From the NCBI GenBank assembly GCA_033030425.1, contig JAUFSD010000003.1:186001-250000 (forward strand): a stretch of DNA of 64,000 bases. Reading direction: 5' to 3'. This DNA comes from Verpa conica. Its lineage: Eukaryota; Ascomycota; Pezizomycetes; Pezizales; Morchellaceae. The translations under genes and the position numbers were made by a program. Of this stretch, positions 24,603 through 37,400 are shown in pieces. The stretch's first letter is position 1. Each line of letters begins with the position of its first letter. Below the pieces are notes generated by a model. The model ran no database searches. It was given only the letters and a program-made list of their open reading frames with translations, and was not told where the DNA came from.

Positions 24603-27600
24603 TTATATAATTTACTTTTTTTCTCTAGTTTACTTTTACTTTGGTAATGGGTTTTCTTGGGTTTAGTTTTCTGGGTAATCAGGCAAATATGTGTGAAATG
24701 CGCAATGGCGTTAGAATGACTTACCAGTACTAATGGGCACTTTTTGATCCCTTATCATATTATTTGTTATTAAGTTAATTTTCTTTCATTTCTCTATTTG
24801 TTTATTTATTTCAATACTTGTTAGTAGCCTTTACTAAATTTACCTTTCTTTTTCGGCGATAGGGATTACTAGGCACATGGGTTTTTTTTCTTTTGTTTGT
24901 AATAATATGACAATCACGTCTGTGGTCAATTTCCTTTTTTTCTTCCCTATTCATTATTTAGTTGTATTCCGTTATTTGTTATTACTTATAAAGTTTGTCC
25001 CTCGTCCGGCATATTTGTTTGCCTAGTCATATACATACCATACCCAAAGGCTATGACTTTCGGGGGAATGTAAACGCGATCTATTGCAGCATAACTTTTT
25101 TTTGTTTATGTTTATCTAATTTTTGAGAAGAGTTCATCAATTTAGGAACTTAAGACCTATACCATCTACCCCTTATCCAGAGAACAAAGGGATACTATAG
25201 TGTACCGGATGAACTATTAAAGAGCAAGTAATCTAATTAATTACATATATACTTGTTCTTGACCTTCTACTGATTTTCTAAGCAGGAAAACATGGGAATG
25301 AAACAAACCCTCCGGCTTGGGAGGCCATGAGTCATCACCTGATTAATTTCAACTATCTTTTAACACCTTGGCTGTACACACGCCCCGGCAATTAACCGCA
25401 AAACATAACCCCTTCGTAGACCCGGAGTTTGTCATTATGTACCTGTGCCCTCTTGTCCCAGCCAGGAGGTTGATATATAGCTAGTCTCACCACTGGACCA
25501 ATTTAAATGCACAAAGTTCAAGCACGGTGATCGTTAGATCAGAAAAATCTCCGAGACCATTGATCGACGACAGGAACTTTCCCCAAACCAGAAAAAGCTG
25601 AGCAGGGATCGTTTAAGGATCGCCGGCAGGGTTTCAATAATTGATCGTGGGAAAGGTGGGAAAAGGTGGAAGGCAAGGCAGAGACAAGCAGGGATTAAAA
25701 AAATGAGATGGGGGAAAATCTCCGAGCGTGACCTGTTTCTGTGCATAGGTCATGTCTTGAGAGTAGGACTGGACCTGTGGTGACCAACTGGCCAAGCCGG
25801 TGACTCCGATACCATAATACACATTTTCTATTACTTCATGTACGCACTTATTTGCCAGGATAGCACCATACCGCTCCCCCCTGCCCCACCTCAAAAAAAG
25901 AGAAGAATCGTTTTGTGCAGGTGGTGTGAGAAAGGTGCATCGGCGGCAGGTGAATACTTTTTCGGCTTCTTCCGTTGATGGTGACTGGAATCACGAGCTT
26001 TTTCGATGATACAAGTACTACGGGCTTAACGATAGAGTTCGCTCGATAGCCCCGGGAGATACCATTTCGATTGGGATTTCTGTGTACAGACTTCTGAGCA
26101 CCCGAGCACTATGACGTACGGCATAGATTCCAGGTCTAACACTCGGTGTAAGGTAATTGTAATACTCCCAAGTTGACGTGTTACCAAACGTCATAACAGG
26201 GCCTCCCGTGGTCGCTCTGGCCGGTCTTATTGGTCAGATAGTAAGGTTTGCTTTGAATTGTGGGTACCTACATCAGGTTCCAGGTAGAAGGTTCAAACCA
26301 TAAAACGTCAATCTCTTTGTCCTTCAAAAAGGCTCATGCCTCCTCAGGTTAGTAACCCCTACTCACTCTCATGCCTGGTTGATAACTATAAAACTAACGC
26401 CCGCCACTTCTAACATGTGCCGGAGAAATCCCAAATAGATCTCGAAAAATATTGGTATATACCAATTAGGGAATAGCGATCCACCGTCTGAAATCTGATA
26501 ACCCAAATTAAAAACGTGGACCGACTCTGTCGGCTTAGATATGAGACAGTGTGGCCAGGATCATGTTACGCCCCCGCTTGTTGTTTTCCGTTCACGTGTC
26601 TACTGTACTGAATGCTGTTGTTGAGATATTGGTAATAATGACTTCAATAGCCAGATCTCTGTTTTAGGGTGGCTCTCGACCAACAAAGCCCTGTGGAAAA
26701 AGTAGCATAAAGTGGGATATTCTTACCCTAATAGTCGTTCCGATATCGGAGTACTCGTTTTGAGGAGGGTACCCGGAAGCCGTGCGTAAAAATGAGTTGA
26801 AGTGACAGAACTACTTGATTGGCTATGGTATTAACTGGGAACTATCCCTATTGGAAGACATTAGAAGAGACCTAACTGCAAGGCCAAGACAACGGTCTAG
26901 CATTTTACTGTAGGTTCAGTTTAGTGATTATGTATATTAAATTAGATAGGGGTAATTCTACAAACAAAATTCGGTTTTTACTTCATTAGATAGTAGATCC
27001 TATTCAAGGGGGGGGTAATCCTTTTTATTTAGCCAAGATATTGATACCATGCAGTCTAGTTTCTTGCCCTATTAGTAGCTCACTCACTACCCTAATTATG
27101 TAGTACCGGTAGATAGGAGAGCATTAGACCCACAAATCTGGTAAGTCCTCAACCGATGTCTTTTTCCTTAAATCCGATGGCCCGCGGCTTGAATCTTAGT
27201 ATTACTATCAATCTAAGCTCGATGTTGGCGAGCTGGCAATGCACAACCTTCTAAGCAACCGCAGCATCATTCAAACTAGGGTGTGCGTGACCGCAGGCTA
27301 CGATGGTGAAATTATATCAAACAAATCTTTTGGGTTCTTTCTGCGAACCTGTAATTATTTCTAAGCTATGTAGATGGTAGGATGAGTAGGTACACAGCGT
27401 TATTGTATTTTGAATCACACCTTGTCACTCGATTTCTCCCGATCATCGTAACGCAGACTCCTGCATCAACCCTTCAGGCTCGTTCCCGAGACATAAATAA
27501 TCTAATCCTGGTAAAAACAACCATACTAGTATACATGGCCGTCTCAAATTACAGCAGTTGGTCTATTCTCACGTTTACTGGAAGGGGGCGTGGTCTGAAT

Positions 27601-29092
27601 TCTATGCACATTCTCTTTTTTTCTTTTCTTTTTCCCTTCTAGGATGGGAAAGTTGAGATATGTATCCAACCTACACAGCCAAGAATGCACTTTTACCGAG
27701 ACTAATTCCCGAGGCAGAGTGGCCCGAGGTCACGATTCATATGTTTTACAACTATTCATTGGACATAACAGTGCTTCTTCCGGATATCCACCGGCGCGAC
27801 TGGATGCTGTTGACCATATGGCGGATGTCACTGTAACTTTGAAGATAACCCATGCTTTCTAATGGCGCAATACCCGAGAGTTGTGCATATGCACGTTGAA
27901 ACGACCAGGAGGTATACGTATGTACCGTTGGTTAAAAGAAAAGTAGACTGTTTAGGCCAGAGCCCGTGCCGAGGAGAAAGTCTAGAATTCCTCGCAACCC
28001 CCACCGTTTTGTTTTGCTTTTCCTTGCGGCATGCGCGCTAGAGCTATCTTGACTATGAACCATGTTAGATTCTTGAAATATTCAGGGAAATAGAGTAAAA
28101 TACCTATTAAAACTTACTCCACCATCGGCGATAGTTATAACATTCCAATCATTCCTCCGTAAGCGCGATGCCTGTTTGATGTTAACAGCACCAAATCTTG
28201 TTTTTGGTCCTTCTTCCACAAATTATTTCTTGTGATCCGATCTCTTCCCCTGCAGGGCACTCTTGTGATCTACTGATATGGGTCCTAGATATCATTTTGA
28301 CCTTTAGTAGCCTTGATATGTGCGTCGCCTTGCTGATATGTGCTGGACATATGATAATGATCACGAATCTTAGTGAGTAGATCTCCTCCTAGTAGAATCT
28401 CAAAGTATTGTTTTTAGCCCTTACATTGCCGTTGGGAGGCCAGGTGATAACTTAGTTGCTATCGTAACATTTACGAAAAGGCACCTGGGATATTTACCAG
28501 CCTTGCAGCTGTAAAAGCACTAGACGTATGCCACCTAACGTATGATCTATTCCTCGAATTATTTCAAATGCAAGTCATAAAAAACTCCCTACTTAATCAC
28601 GAAGGGGTACTTGCGGATAGTCTCGGTGGGGTTAAAGGACGGCGATCAAAGCCTTGTCCTACCTTTTTTATCGGCCTCGGTCATATAGGGGGGGTCTAGC
28701 TCGGAATAGTTATTTTAACTGATTATATTCGAGAGACTAGCCTAGAACTGTCTAGACTGATTATGCGGAGTCTAGATGCTAAGGCTTGTATATGTTTGAT
28801 ATTTATGTTATCTTTCGCTGAAGGTCTCAAGGAACAAAACCTTGATTTATTGTCTTAGCCATGTCACATTACGTATGTAGATGGGCGGTTCTAGGCCAAA
28901 AGTTAGCCACATCTGCGGTATTTTTCCAGTATCTCTGAATCATTTTTACAAATAGAATAATTTTTTCTTATAAGTAATGATTTTTAATCAGTAGCCGGTC
29001 TATTTGCAGCTCACGCCAAGAATTGCGGCTCTGCAAAGCTTATCTCGACCTTTTCCCCCGCTCCGTTACCATATCAACATCACTCTCTCAAG
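24603..29092. other. Long gene-free region between wetA and guanine deaminase
   Basis: 4.49 kb. 24603-25100 is T-rich and looks like 3' flank. From 25.2 to 29.0 kb all frames are broken often; the few open frames of 60-86 codons have no recognisable motif. No tRNA with intact A and B boxes, no terminal repeats and no transposase remnant recognised. It may contain noncoding RNA or decayed repeats that cannot be judged without expression data. Confidence 0.5.
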
Positions 29093-31166
29093 ATGGCTCA
29101 GTTTAATCTGTCTCGCCATTCAGCAGAGAAGTATATAATTCACGGTACATTTATAGACACACCTACATCTACAGCCCTTCGTATCCGCAAGAATTGCGAA
29201 ATTGTTGTAAGCAACGGAAAAATCAAGTCGATTACTGGAATCACCGAGGGCAGTCCCCAAAGTAGTGGTGTACAAAGCGATGGAACAATCATAACCTACC
29301 TAAAGTTGAAAGAAAGCCAGGTTATATGTCCTGGGCTGATAGATTGTGTATGTACTTATTGTTATCACCCTTTAGGAAAGAGATGTAAGGCTTACCCAAT
29401 CGAAAAATTAAAGCATGTACAGTTAGTTTTGTTCATCAAAAAAATCATTCAGGAAGGCAAATATTAATTTGCCGTTAATGAATTGTTGCTGATCTGTGAA
29501 TTTACATAACCAGTGCTCCCCAGTTTCAGCAGCTGGGAACAAAGACAGATGTTCCTTTGGTTGAATGGTTGAATAAGTTTGTGGCTACACATCTACTAGG
29601 ACTGGGAGAGATAATTGATTTAAGACTATCTCAGATACACATTTCCCGGAGAAGCAGCATTCTCTAATTCCGACCATACTTCAAAAATATACACGTCTCT
29701 TCTCCGCCGCTTATTGCGCAATGGTACAACTACAGGTATATTCAAGAAATTTTCTAATACAAATCTCCACGATATAACTCACTTATTTTTTTCTTGAGCG
29801 AATAACAGCTCTATATTTCGCATCAAATCATTTCGATGCAACAGTAATGCTCGCCAATATTTGTGCTGAATATGGCCAGCGGGCTTTCGTCGGCAAGACA
29901 TGCTCGGACCAATTCCTCCCTGAGTACTACGTGGAGAAGACCACCGCGTCATTGCAACTTACAGAGGAATTTATCGTACATTGCCTAAAAGAGTGGGGTA
30001 GAGATGGGCTGGTCCAGCCAGTCATTACGCCACGTTTTGTATGACCTCCTTTACAAAATCTTTGATGCGAATACTGATTCTGGGGCATATAAAGGTTCCA
30101 ACTTGCTCAAAGGAACTTCTCAAAGGACTAGGATCACTAGCCAAGAAATATGATTGCCACATTCAGACTCATGCTGCAGAATCAATTGACCAAGTTGCCT
30201 GGGGTAAGTCATTTCCAAGAGATGAAAAAAATGATACCTATCAAACAGGAAGGTTGTAGACTAACCATAGCATGAAATCGATATTTTAATATAGTTTCTG
30301 AACTATACCCGACTGAGAAGCGCGATATTGAAATTCTCAAAAATTTTGGCTTACTTACAAATAAGACTATACTTGCCCACTGCTGCCACCTTCACAACTC
30401 CGAGGTTTCCGAGATAGTAGAGGCAGGATCTGCTATTACTAGTTGCCCGTATGTAACCCAAGCCTCTTGAAACATACCAGTTTCTATTTATATTTCTTAG
30501 ACAAACCCTTCACAGGCGTTAACATACTCTCAAATATATCATAGATACTCAAACATCCTTTTCGCACGTGCTACAGTGCCAATCCCATACTTCAAGTCTT
30601 TAGGTCTAAAAATCTCGCTAGGCTCCGATATCGCCGGTGGTAGGTACTCCCCATCTAGCTATTGATATTAACCATCATCTAACAACACAAACCCACAGGC
30701 ATGTCTTCATCTACCTTAACTAGTATCCGTCTCGCAACGCTTCAAGACCGTATCGACTCATTCGCGCCACCCGACCGTTCCTCAGACCCCCGTAACCCCG
30801 CAACCGACGACAAGGTCGCAAAAGAAAACTGGACGGTGGATTACAAGTATGCCTTCCACATTGCAACCGTAGGGGGTGCAGAGTCGTTAGGTATCGAGAA
30901 AGAAGTTGGCGTTTTCGAAGTTGGGATGAAGTGGGATGCGTTGTTGGTTGATTTTGGTCTTGAGGATATGGCGTTTGATACTTTTGAGGATTTGGCCACT
31001 GATCTAGTGACTGATGTGGAGGAGGGCTTTGAGAAGTTTGTCAATTGTGGTGATGATAGGTAAGAAATGTTTTATTAAGTACAGAGTCGAACCTACTAAT
31101 ATCTAGTTGAATAGGAACATTGTTAGGGTTTGGGTAAATGGGAAGACAGTCTGCGAAAGGAAATAA
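29093..31166 (+). CDS. Guanine deaminase
   Basis: Ten exons join in frame to 475 aa: 29093-29347, 29414-29421, 29514-29576, 29635-29735, 29809-30038, 30095-30203, 30295-30448, 30545-30639, 30699-31059, 31115-31166. The enzyme deaminates guanine to xanthine in purine salvage. Amidohydrolase zinc ligands are all present: H86-x-H88 (CHVHAPQ), H245 in HIQTHAAES with E248, H284 in LAHCCHL and D335 in LGSDIAGG. The PLVEWLNKYTFP and NGTTTALYFASNH segments are typical of guanine deaminases. The HxH motif is built by an 8-nt exon (29414-29421); without it exons 1 and 3 are out of frame. Location is probably cytosolic, with no signal sequence. Assignment is firm, though the microexon awaits transcript proof. 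Confidence 0.9.
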
Positions 31167-31628
31167 GCAGTAGGGGTTATGTCCTACCTAAACCTGCGAG
31201 GAAAATAGTTAGCAGGTATGAAACTACCAGCTAGGGACACTTGCAATTCACTTCACTCTACTAATATTATATAATATTACTCTAGCCTCAAATTCAATCT
31301 TTCGAAATTATGAGCACTATATAGCGAATGATAACATATGAATTAAATTTTTAGGAATCTAGCGAGATTACCTCCAAAAACTCAATCCTACAGAATCGTT
31401 ATTTATTTCAGTAGTTTACTTATTAAGTACATTTACATTACAGCTGTGGATATATCTCCCAATTATATATATATAGTAGAGTTGTATTGAATAAGAAAGT
31501 AGGATATCCAACCCTTTGCCTAGTAATTATAACGAATGTAAGTATTAACAAAGAAAACCCCAGGTATATATGATAAAAATGTAACCACCCCGCAAAATAA
31601 CACCAGGGAAACTTCCCAAACCTAAGAT
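31167..31628. other. Intergenic region between convergent genes
   Basis: AT-rich 462-bp 3' flank shared by guanine deaminase (+) and the GT1 glycosyltransferase (-). Nothing else seen. Confidence 0.65.
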
Positions 31629-34600
31629 CTACTGTTCCCACTCGGCATCAATTGCTTTCATCCTCTTCCTCCATACAATCCTCCTCACGCCTCTTCTCCC
31701 GCACCCTCTCTTGACTCCGCTTATACTCTCATCTAACCGCCAATCCTTTTGCTTCCTCTCTTCCTTTTCCGCCTCAACTCTCTTCCACCCTGCTAAAACC
31801 AAGTCTCTCAGTAACTTCTCCCCTTCTATTCCCTTCTCTTCTCTCCAATCTCTCCACTCCATTTCCCCCTGCTTTATCCTAGAATTCATAAGCTTTACCA
31901 TGACTTTGCGATCCCTCTTTTTCCGGAACTCCTTGTGTACCCCCTTTAGTGTAAACCCTATTACCCCAGCAGTCGCAGCATTTGTCTTTAAGAATCCACT
32001 GGCGACACCTTTCCCGACACCTTTAACAAAACCAACAGCCCCATCTTCCTTCGCACCTTCATATGGCTTCACAACGACACCAGTAACACCATCGTAAACC
32101 CCGAGTGCGAACTCCTTTCCTGCTGCACGAAGCCCAGAATGAATACCAGTTATGCGATAAGGAGCACGGACAGTATCGCCATAGAGGCGGGGCGCGTTAT
32201 GAAATCCTTGGGCAACAGCAAGCGATACTTCCATTGGTGCACGGACACCAGCACGGGCTACCTTTGAGAGGCCTTTTGCAGTATTATGGGCCAATTCATG
32301 GTGGATTGTTTCTTGTTCCTCTTCCTCTTCCTCCTCCTCTCCGTCTTCGTCTTCTTCAGGAATGACACTAGGACCTGTTTCTTTTCTTATGCCTGTGTCT
32401 GGGACTCTGTCGGGGGTCGCATCCTTCTGGTGATTTGCAGGTGAACTATCTTTGCGCGGCTTTCGGCCACGGCTCTGTCGTTTCGAGTTTGACCTTGATC
32501 TACTCCGTGGTTTTGAGGATGAACGTTCCCGGATTTCCCCAGCAATATCGAGGCCTTCCTCTTCATCGAAGCGCCTTGCGCCTTTGTACCATGAGTATGG
32601 CACACTAACAGCACCCTTCGCAACACCCGCAACAGAGCCAAAGAGGGCACTAAAACCACCACTCACAGGCTCTCCAGGACCATCGAAGTCATTCCACTCG
32701 GTATGCCGCACCCTGTATCGCAATTAGTCTACATCCGTTACCACGAGTGAGTTGTAGTGACTGGGAATATACAATCTTAAGTCTTTCCAACCAATCTTTC
32801 CCTCTCTCACCAAAGCCCATGCCGCAAGCGCACTAAGCCTAACCTTTGTTCGTCTAATCCTCCATACTGCAACTTTGTCCTCTAACATTGCACAATATAT
32901 CCCAGGACCTCCACTCCCCCATTTCCCTTCCCCCGGACCCCCAGGCCCCCCCTCTCCCCATTCCTTCCCACTTTCTCCAAGACCACGTTTCCCCCGCTTA
33001 AGGGCTTCGATGCCACGGTAAAAGGACTTGACTGCATTTTCAGCGCCATCACCATCATCTTCTTTGATCCGCCGACTGATCTCCTTTGCAGCAGCTTGAC
33101 ACTCTTCTGACAGTAGTTTCTTGATACCAGCAGCAAGTTTTTCGGCTGTGAGCTCCTTATGTGGGACCGGTTCAGCTCCAGCATTAGCATTTGCAACGGT
33201 AGCGCCCCAGAACGCTTGGTCTCCGAAAAATGGCACTATCATTGTTGGGCGGCCGTGGTAGAGACCGATAGCTGTTGTACCTGCACCACCATGATGTACT
33301 ACGCATGACACTTGCGAGAATAGCCAGTCATGAGGAGTATTTTCTAGCATAAACACATTTTCCGGGATTTCACTACCATCTTCTCCGCCGATGCCACCCC
33401 AGCCCTTAGATACTAGTGCACGGACACCAGATTGCTTGACTGCTTCAAAGATGAGGGTCGTTAGGCCATCTGGATCATCGACGACGATGGACCCAAAGCC
33501 AATGTAAACAGGGGGAGGGCCAGCCGCGAGAAAGTCGGCGAGAGGTTTGGGGGGTTGAAAAGAGGATGCAAGATCGAGGAACACGAAGCCTGTTATGTCA
33601 ATGTGATCACCCCAGTCATGGGGTTTTGGAATTATCGCAGGGGACCTGGATCACAGCTTAGTACTCATACACGAAGCTGAATAGAAATGAATGAAAATCA
33701 GAAGTTAGAACATACCACATATAAGTAAATGGTACCTTTAGCCGACTAATCATACCTGGTGCCCACAATGTCGCTACCGGCTCCAGACCTAACGTTTTTT
33801 CTCGAAATCGATTCACCAAATCACCCAATCCTTGCCATGTCATCATCTCAATCATAGGGTAGGATATAGCATTCGTATACTCGCTCCCCACATTACTATT
33901 TGTTATATTTGCCAAGGGATGTGGCATTGTTTGTGTAGGCGAGTATGGAAAAGTAAACATTAGATGTAATGGGACACCAAGCTTTTCAGCACAATGAACA
34001 TGGGCAAAGCAAGGTGGGTTGGCGATTATAGCGTCGGCGATGAAAGGCCTTATATCTTCTTCCTTCTCATTTTCGTCATATTCTTCATCACTCCCCCAAC
34101 CTGATGCTGATTCTGAGCCTGTAACTGGGGGGCTCCTGGACCGTTTTCGACGCTTGTTCTTCCGTGAAGAACTGTCATTTGGCTCAACACATGCTCTCCA
34201 AAACCCTTGAAACATCTCAAACATTTGTTCACGTCGCCTAATTACGTCACCTGCTTTAATCGTTTCGAAACTAGGTATCAACCCCTATAAAACATCAGTA
34301 CTCACTCGCTCCTCAAAAAAGAATCGCACCAAGGGGTCACTTACAGGATTCTTAACCATAAATGCCATTAACTCTGCCGGATCTCCCCCCACATTGAAAA
34401 ATTCCACTCCATTATCCTCCACAAACTCTTTAAACGCTGGATGTGTTGCCAGGCGTACCCTATGTCCTCCCTGATCCGCCAGGGCCTTTGCAACCGCAAT
34501 AAACGGCTGGATGTCTCCCCTCGAGCCGATCACCATGACCACGATATTCAGCTTCGGAGGCGGCGTCACCTCCCCGTCTTCTTTTAGCCTCTCGCTATCA

Positions 34601-34938
34601 GAAGGAAAGTTTTTACCAGCGCTATTCAGAAACATGGACAATGGTCCTTCCTTCAACTTGTTGAAGTCCATATTCACGCGGCCATCACGATCAACGAATG
34701 CTTGTGAGTTGAATTCATCGTGGGCGATATCGAAATGAGAAAAACGAGAGGGTGTCATAGTAGGCCTTGGGGCACCAGAAATGGAAGCTGGAGACCAGGT
34801 CTGACGGGCAGTGCGAGAGGTGCGCATTACCGGTCGTTCCTTGGGTTTGGGGGACTGCCGGTGGAGATGGGGGTGCTTGTGAGGGGAGACATTGTTGGAT
34901 TCGGTAGATGTAGGTTGGGCATGAGGCATTGTATCCAT
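31629..34938 (-). CDS. GT1 UDP-glycosyltransferase, sterol-glucosyltransferase-like, with VPS13-like C-terminal region
   Basis: Exons 34938-34345, 34284-33716, 33645-32773 and 32712-31629 join to 1039 aa. The donor-fold start LNIVVMVIGSRGDIQPFIAV, the acceptor-domain WAPGMISRLKVPFTYMWSPA and the nucleotide-sugar motif HHGGAGTTAIGLYHGRPTMI (H505 on) followed by VPFFGDQAFWG place it in the Atg26/sterol 3-beta-glucosyltransferase group of family GT1. The N-terminal PH/GRAM part of Atg26 is absent. After the catalytic part come an SR/acidic linker and, at about 845-945, a segment with DGVTGVVVKPYEGAKEDGAV and GFVKGVGKGV that resembles the VPS13/ATG2 C-terminal region, suggesting lipid-membrane contact. 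The last intron (60 nt, 32772-32713) contains an in-frame TAA; unspliced, the locus looks like two genes. Sterol as acceptor is inferred. Confidence 0.85.
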
Positions 34939-36034
34939 CTGAGTGCCTGTGGAGGCAAATTTCTAACGAGTTTGTAGCAGAAGCTTAATCAAGGATATTC
35001 AATGTTGTTCAGTACGTGAGTAGAGTAGGAATGCACAGGAATGCACAGAAAGAAAGATTTCAAAACCACCACCTCGTCTCTAATCTTAAAGGAAGCGCTA
35101 AAGGACATTCACGATGGTTTAAATGGGAAGATAAGAAAAAAAATTAGGGAGTGGCAGACACATGTCTATTATCATTTTATACCGACGATCTCTGCTGGTT
35201 GGCTGTTACTACCCTGACGTCATAACGATTCTTCCTATTAAACCCCTGGTATTTATTGGCGGCAAGCCACAAAACCAGGTCCATGACGCGGTTTACTTGG
35301 CAGATCATGGGAATTCTAGACTACCATACAGTGACGACGCTGCCCCAGTCCTGCCTTGTGGCAAGCAAAAGAAATTATCTACCGGCATTGATTTGGGACT
35401 GGTTCGAGCTCTTTCGCTGCGGCTTGGTGGAATGGGCACTCGATATGCGCGGTTTTGGGGGCAACTCGGGTTACAAGGGTCGCAAAGCCCAAGTAACTGT
35501 TCCTGGCATTAGCCGCTTTTAAGCTTTCATCGCTATTGGGGCACTCTACGTGTTGCATCAAGGCAATCTCCGTTTCCCGTATCCCGCAGCTCTAAATTCA
35601 CTCTTTGCTCCTTGGCCCCTGCACGGGATACAACATGGCATTTTATCATTCAATCTCGCAGAACTAAACACGTAATGAGGCTGATTTTCCTAACAGAAAT
35701 AGCTAAAGTAGCAAAGCATAACAATATTCCCTAATGCTCATTTTCCCATTTGCTCATTACCGCAACTAATTGCACACAGGCAAACAATACATCTCCGGAA
35801 ATACAAACAATGTCAATGAAACGCAAATAAAAAACCTCCGCCAAACAACAAAAGCCACCAGTAACTTTTCCCTCAACTTACCACTCGACTCTCTTAGCTA
35901 TCCATTACACCATAACACCCTCAGAAAAACCGTGATCAACGTCCTAACCCTCCCCAACCATTCATTAGTCCTAGTCCTCCCAAATAGTAAAAATCACACA
36001 GTTTCTCCCAGATGTTGAATTGAATTCGTATAAA
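34939..36034. other. Intergenic region, promoter of the GT1 gene and 3' flank of the AIM24 gene
   Basis: About 1.1 kb. Short plus-strand open frames at 35162-35522 have no recognisable motif, and the two frames overlap. No RNA gene recognised. Confidence 0.5.
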
Positions 36035-37400
36035 TTACTGACCGCCAGGCATATGAGTCGCAACCCACTGTCCAAAGGCGACTGGGTTTCTTGTTTGGAT
36101 GAAAACGGTCCCGGGACCTAAAGTGTGGGTTAGTATGGTGTATTAGATGGAAGCCTCTATGTCAGAGCCCCCTAGGACGAAAGACGAGACCAACCAGTAA
36201 AACGGCAGACTAGTCCCTCTTGAGAACTCATGCTACTAATAATTCCACCACTAGCAACACGCTCCATCGTGTATTTACAATTCCAAGCAACTAAATGGTC
36301 GTTATCGACAATATACTGCTCTCCTTGGGCCATCTATTCAAAGGTCAGCTCTTTCTGCCTACTAGTAACTAAAGTGTTAGTTAGTTTTTCTTGAGCTATG
36401 ACTGACATTCTTCTGAATAATTGCTCCCAAGCTAGTCACAAACAACACACCCTGGCCCGAAATCTTATAAACGAACAGCCCCTCGCCTGAAAACATCGCC
36501 TTCCCAAGCCCTTGGCTCTTGTAATCTTTGACCACGCCTTGGGTCGCACACAGGAACGCATCTTTACCAACAGACCACATTTGCTGCCCGTCTAGGCGGA
36601 TAGGGACAATATCCCCAAGTGCTGCAGGGGCAAGAAGAAGCTCACCGGGTCCAGTATACGTCGACTGGGCCATTTCACCACCAGCAACAAGCTTTTTAAA
36701 CGAAAACTTGACGGAACCTTTCAAGGTGACAGTTGGAGACATTGCTACCATTGCACCTATTGTTTTAAAACGAGCGATTAATAAAGAGGCCCCTACAAAG
36801 AATCAAGAGGCAAGTAAATACCGGGCTTAGCAACAACTGGGCACCCGTGCGCCAGTTGTAACGTCAAAAGTGTATTCGAATCTCTGTGGTCAATACGATA
36901 GCTTCCCCCATTAAAGCTCCCTAGAGTATCCGTAATTGTGTTTGAAGCTCCCTGTCCAACGGGTACATGTTGTGTTTGACTCGGGGGGGCTTGACGGGAT
37001 GGATCCCATGCGGTTTGTGGAATAGAATTACGGTTCTGCTGTATATCCTGTGGTGGTGGAGGGTAGCTCTGACCTGGGGGTGAAGTGGGAGGGTAACCTT
37101 GCTGACCTGGAGGTGGGTGGCCTGGAGGTGGGTAGGAATTTGTATGCTGTATTTGAGGCTGTTGAGGTGGGGGTGGGTAGTACTGCTGTTGACCACTGGC
37201 AGAGGCAGATGGAGGGGGTGGGTATTGCTGTTGCCCAGGTGGACTACCAGGATATCCAGATTTTTCGTTAGGTGCTAAAGGGGATGTTAGTGAGTAACCT
37301 TTATGGAGAAATTGTTTAATGAGTGATATAGAGGCATACGAGGGCTGTAAGGGCCTCCCTGGTGGCCAGCATAGTTGGGTGGAGGAGGAGCGCCGGACAT
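36035..37400 (-). CDS. AIM24-family protein with Pro/Gln-rich N-terminus
   Basis: Five exons (37400-37340, 37274-36822, 36756-36407, 36333-36195, 36117-36035) join to 361 aa. The first 110 or so residues are Pro/Gln/Tyr-rich ([28 protein letters not shown]). The rest is an AIM24 (DUF124) domain: [72 protein letters not shown] and the end [12 protein letters not shown]. Yeast Aim24 is a mitochondrial inner-membrane protein that supports MICOS. This N-terminus does not look like a mitochondrial presequence, so a cytosolic member of the superfamily is also possible. The fourth junction ([15 protein letters not shown]) uses donor GTCAGT. Family firm, function not. Confidence 0.82.

Noticed and set aside
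26230..26310. B-box-like GGTTCAAACCA near 26290
   Set aside because: No matching A-box or acceptor-stem pairing upstream.
29348..29467. Apparent frameshift in guanine deaminase after exon 1
   Set aside because: An 8-nt microexon with proper splice sites restores both the frame and the HxH motif, so no break is needed.
32713..32772. Two separate genes (glycosyltransferase and a downstream protein)
   Set aside because: Both parts lie on one strand and a 60-nt intron joins them in frame at the usual family position.
35162..35522. Two overlapping open frames of 88-116 codons
   Set aside because: They lie in the GT1 promoter region, overlap in different frames, and neither has motifs or splice context.
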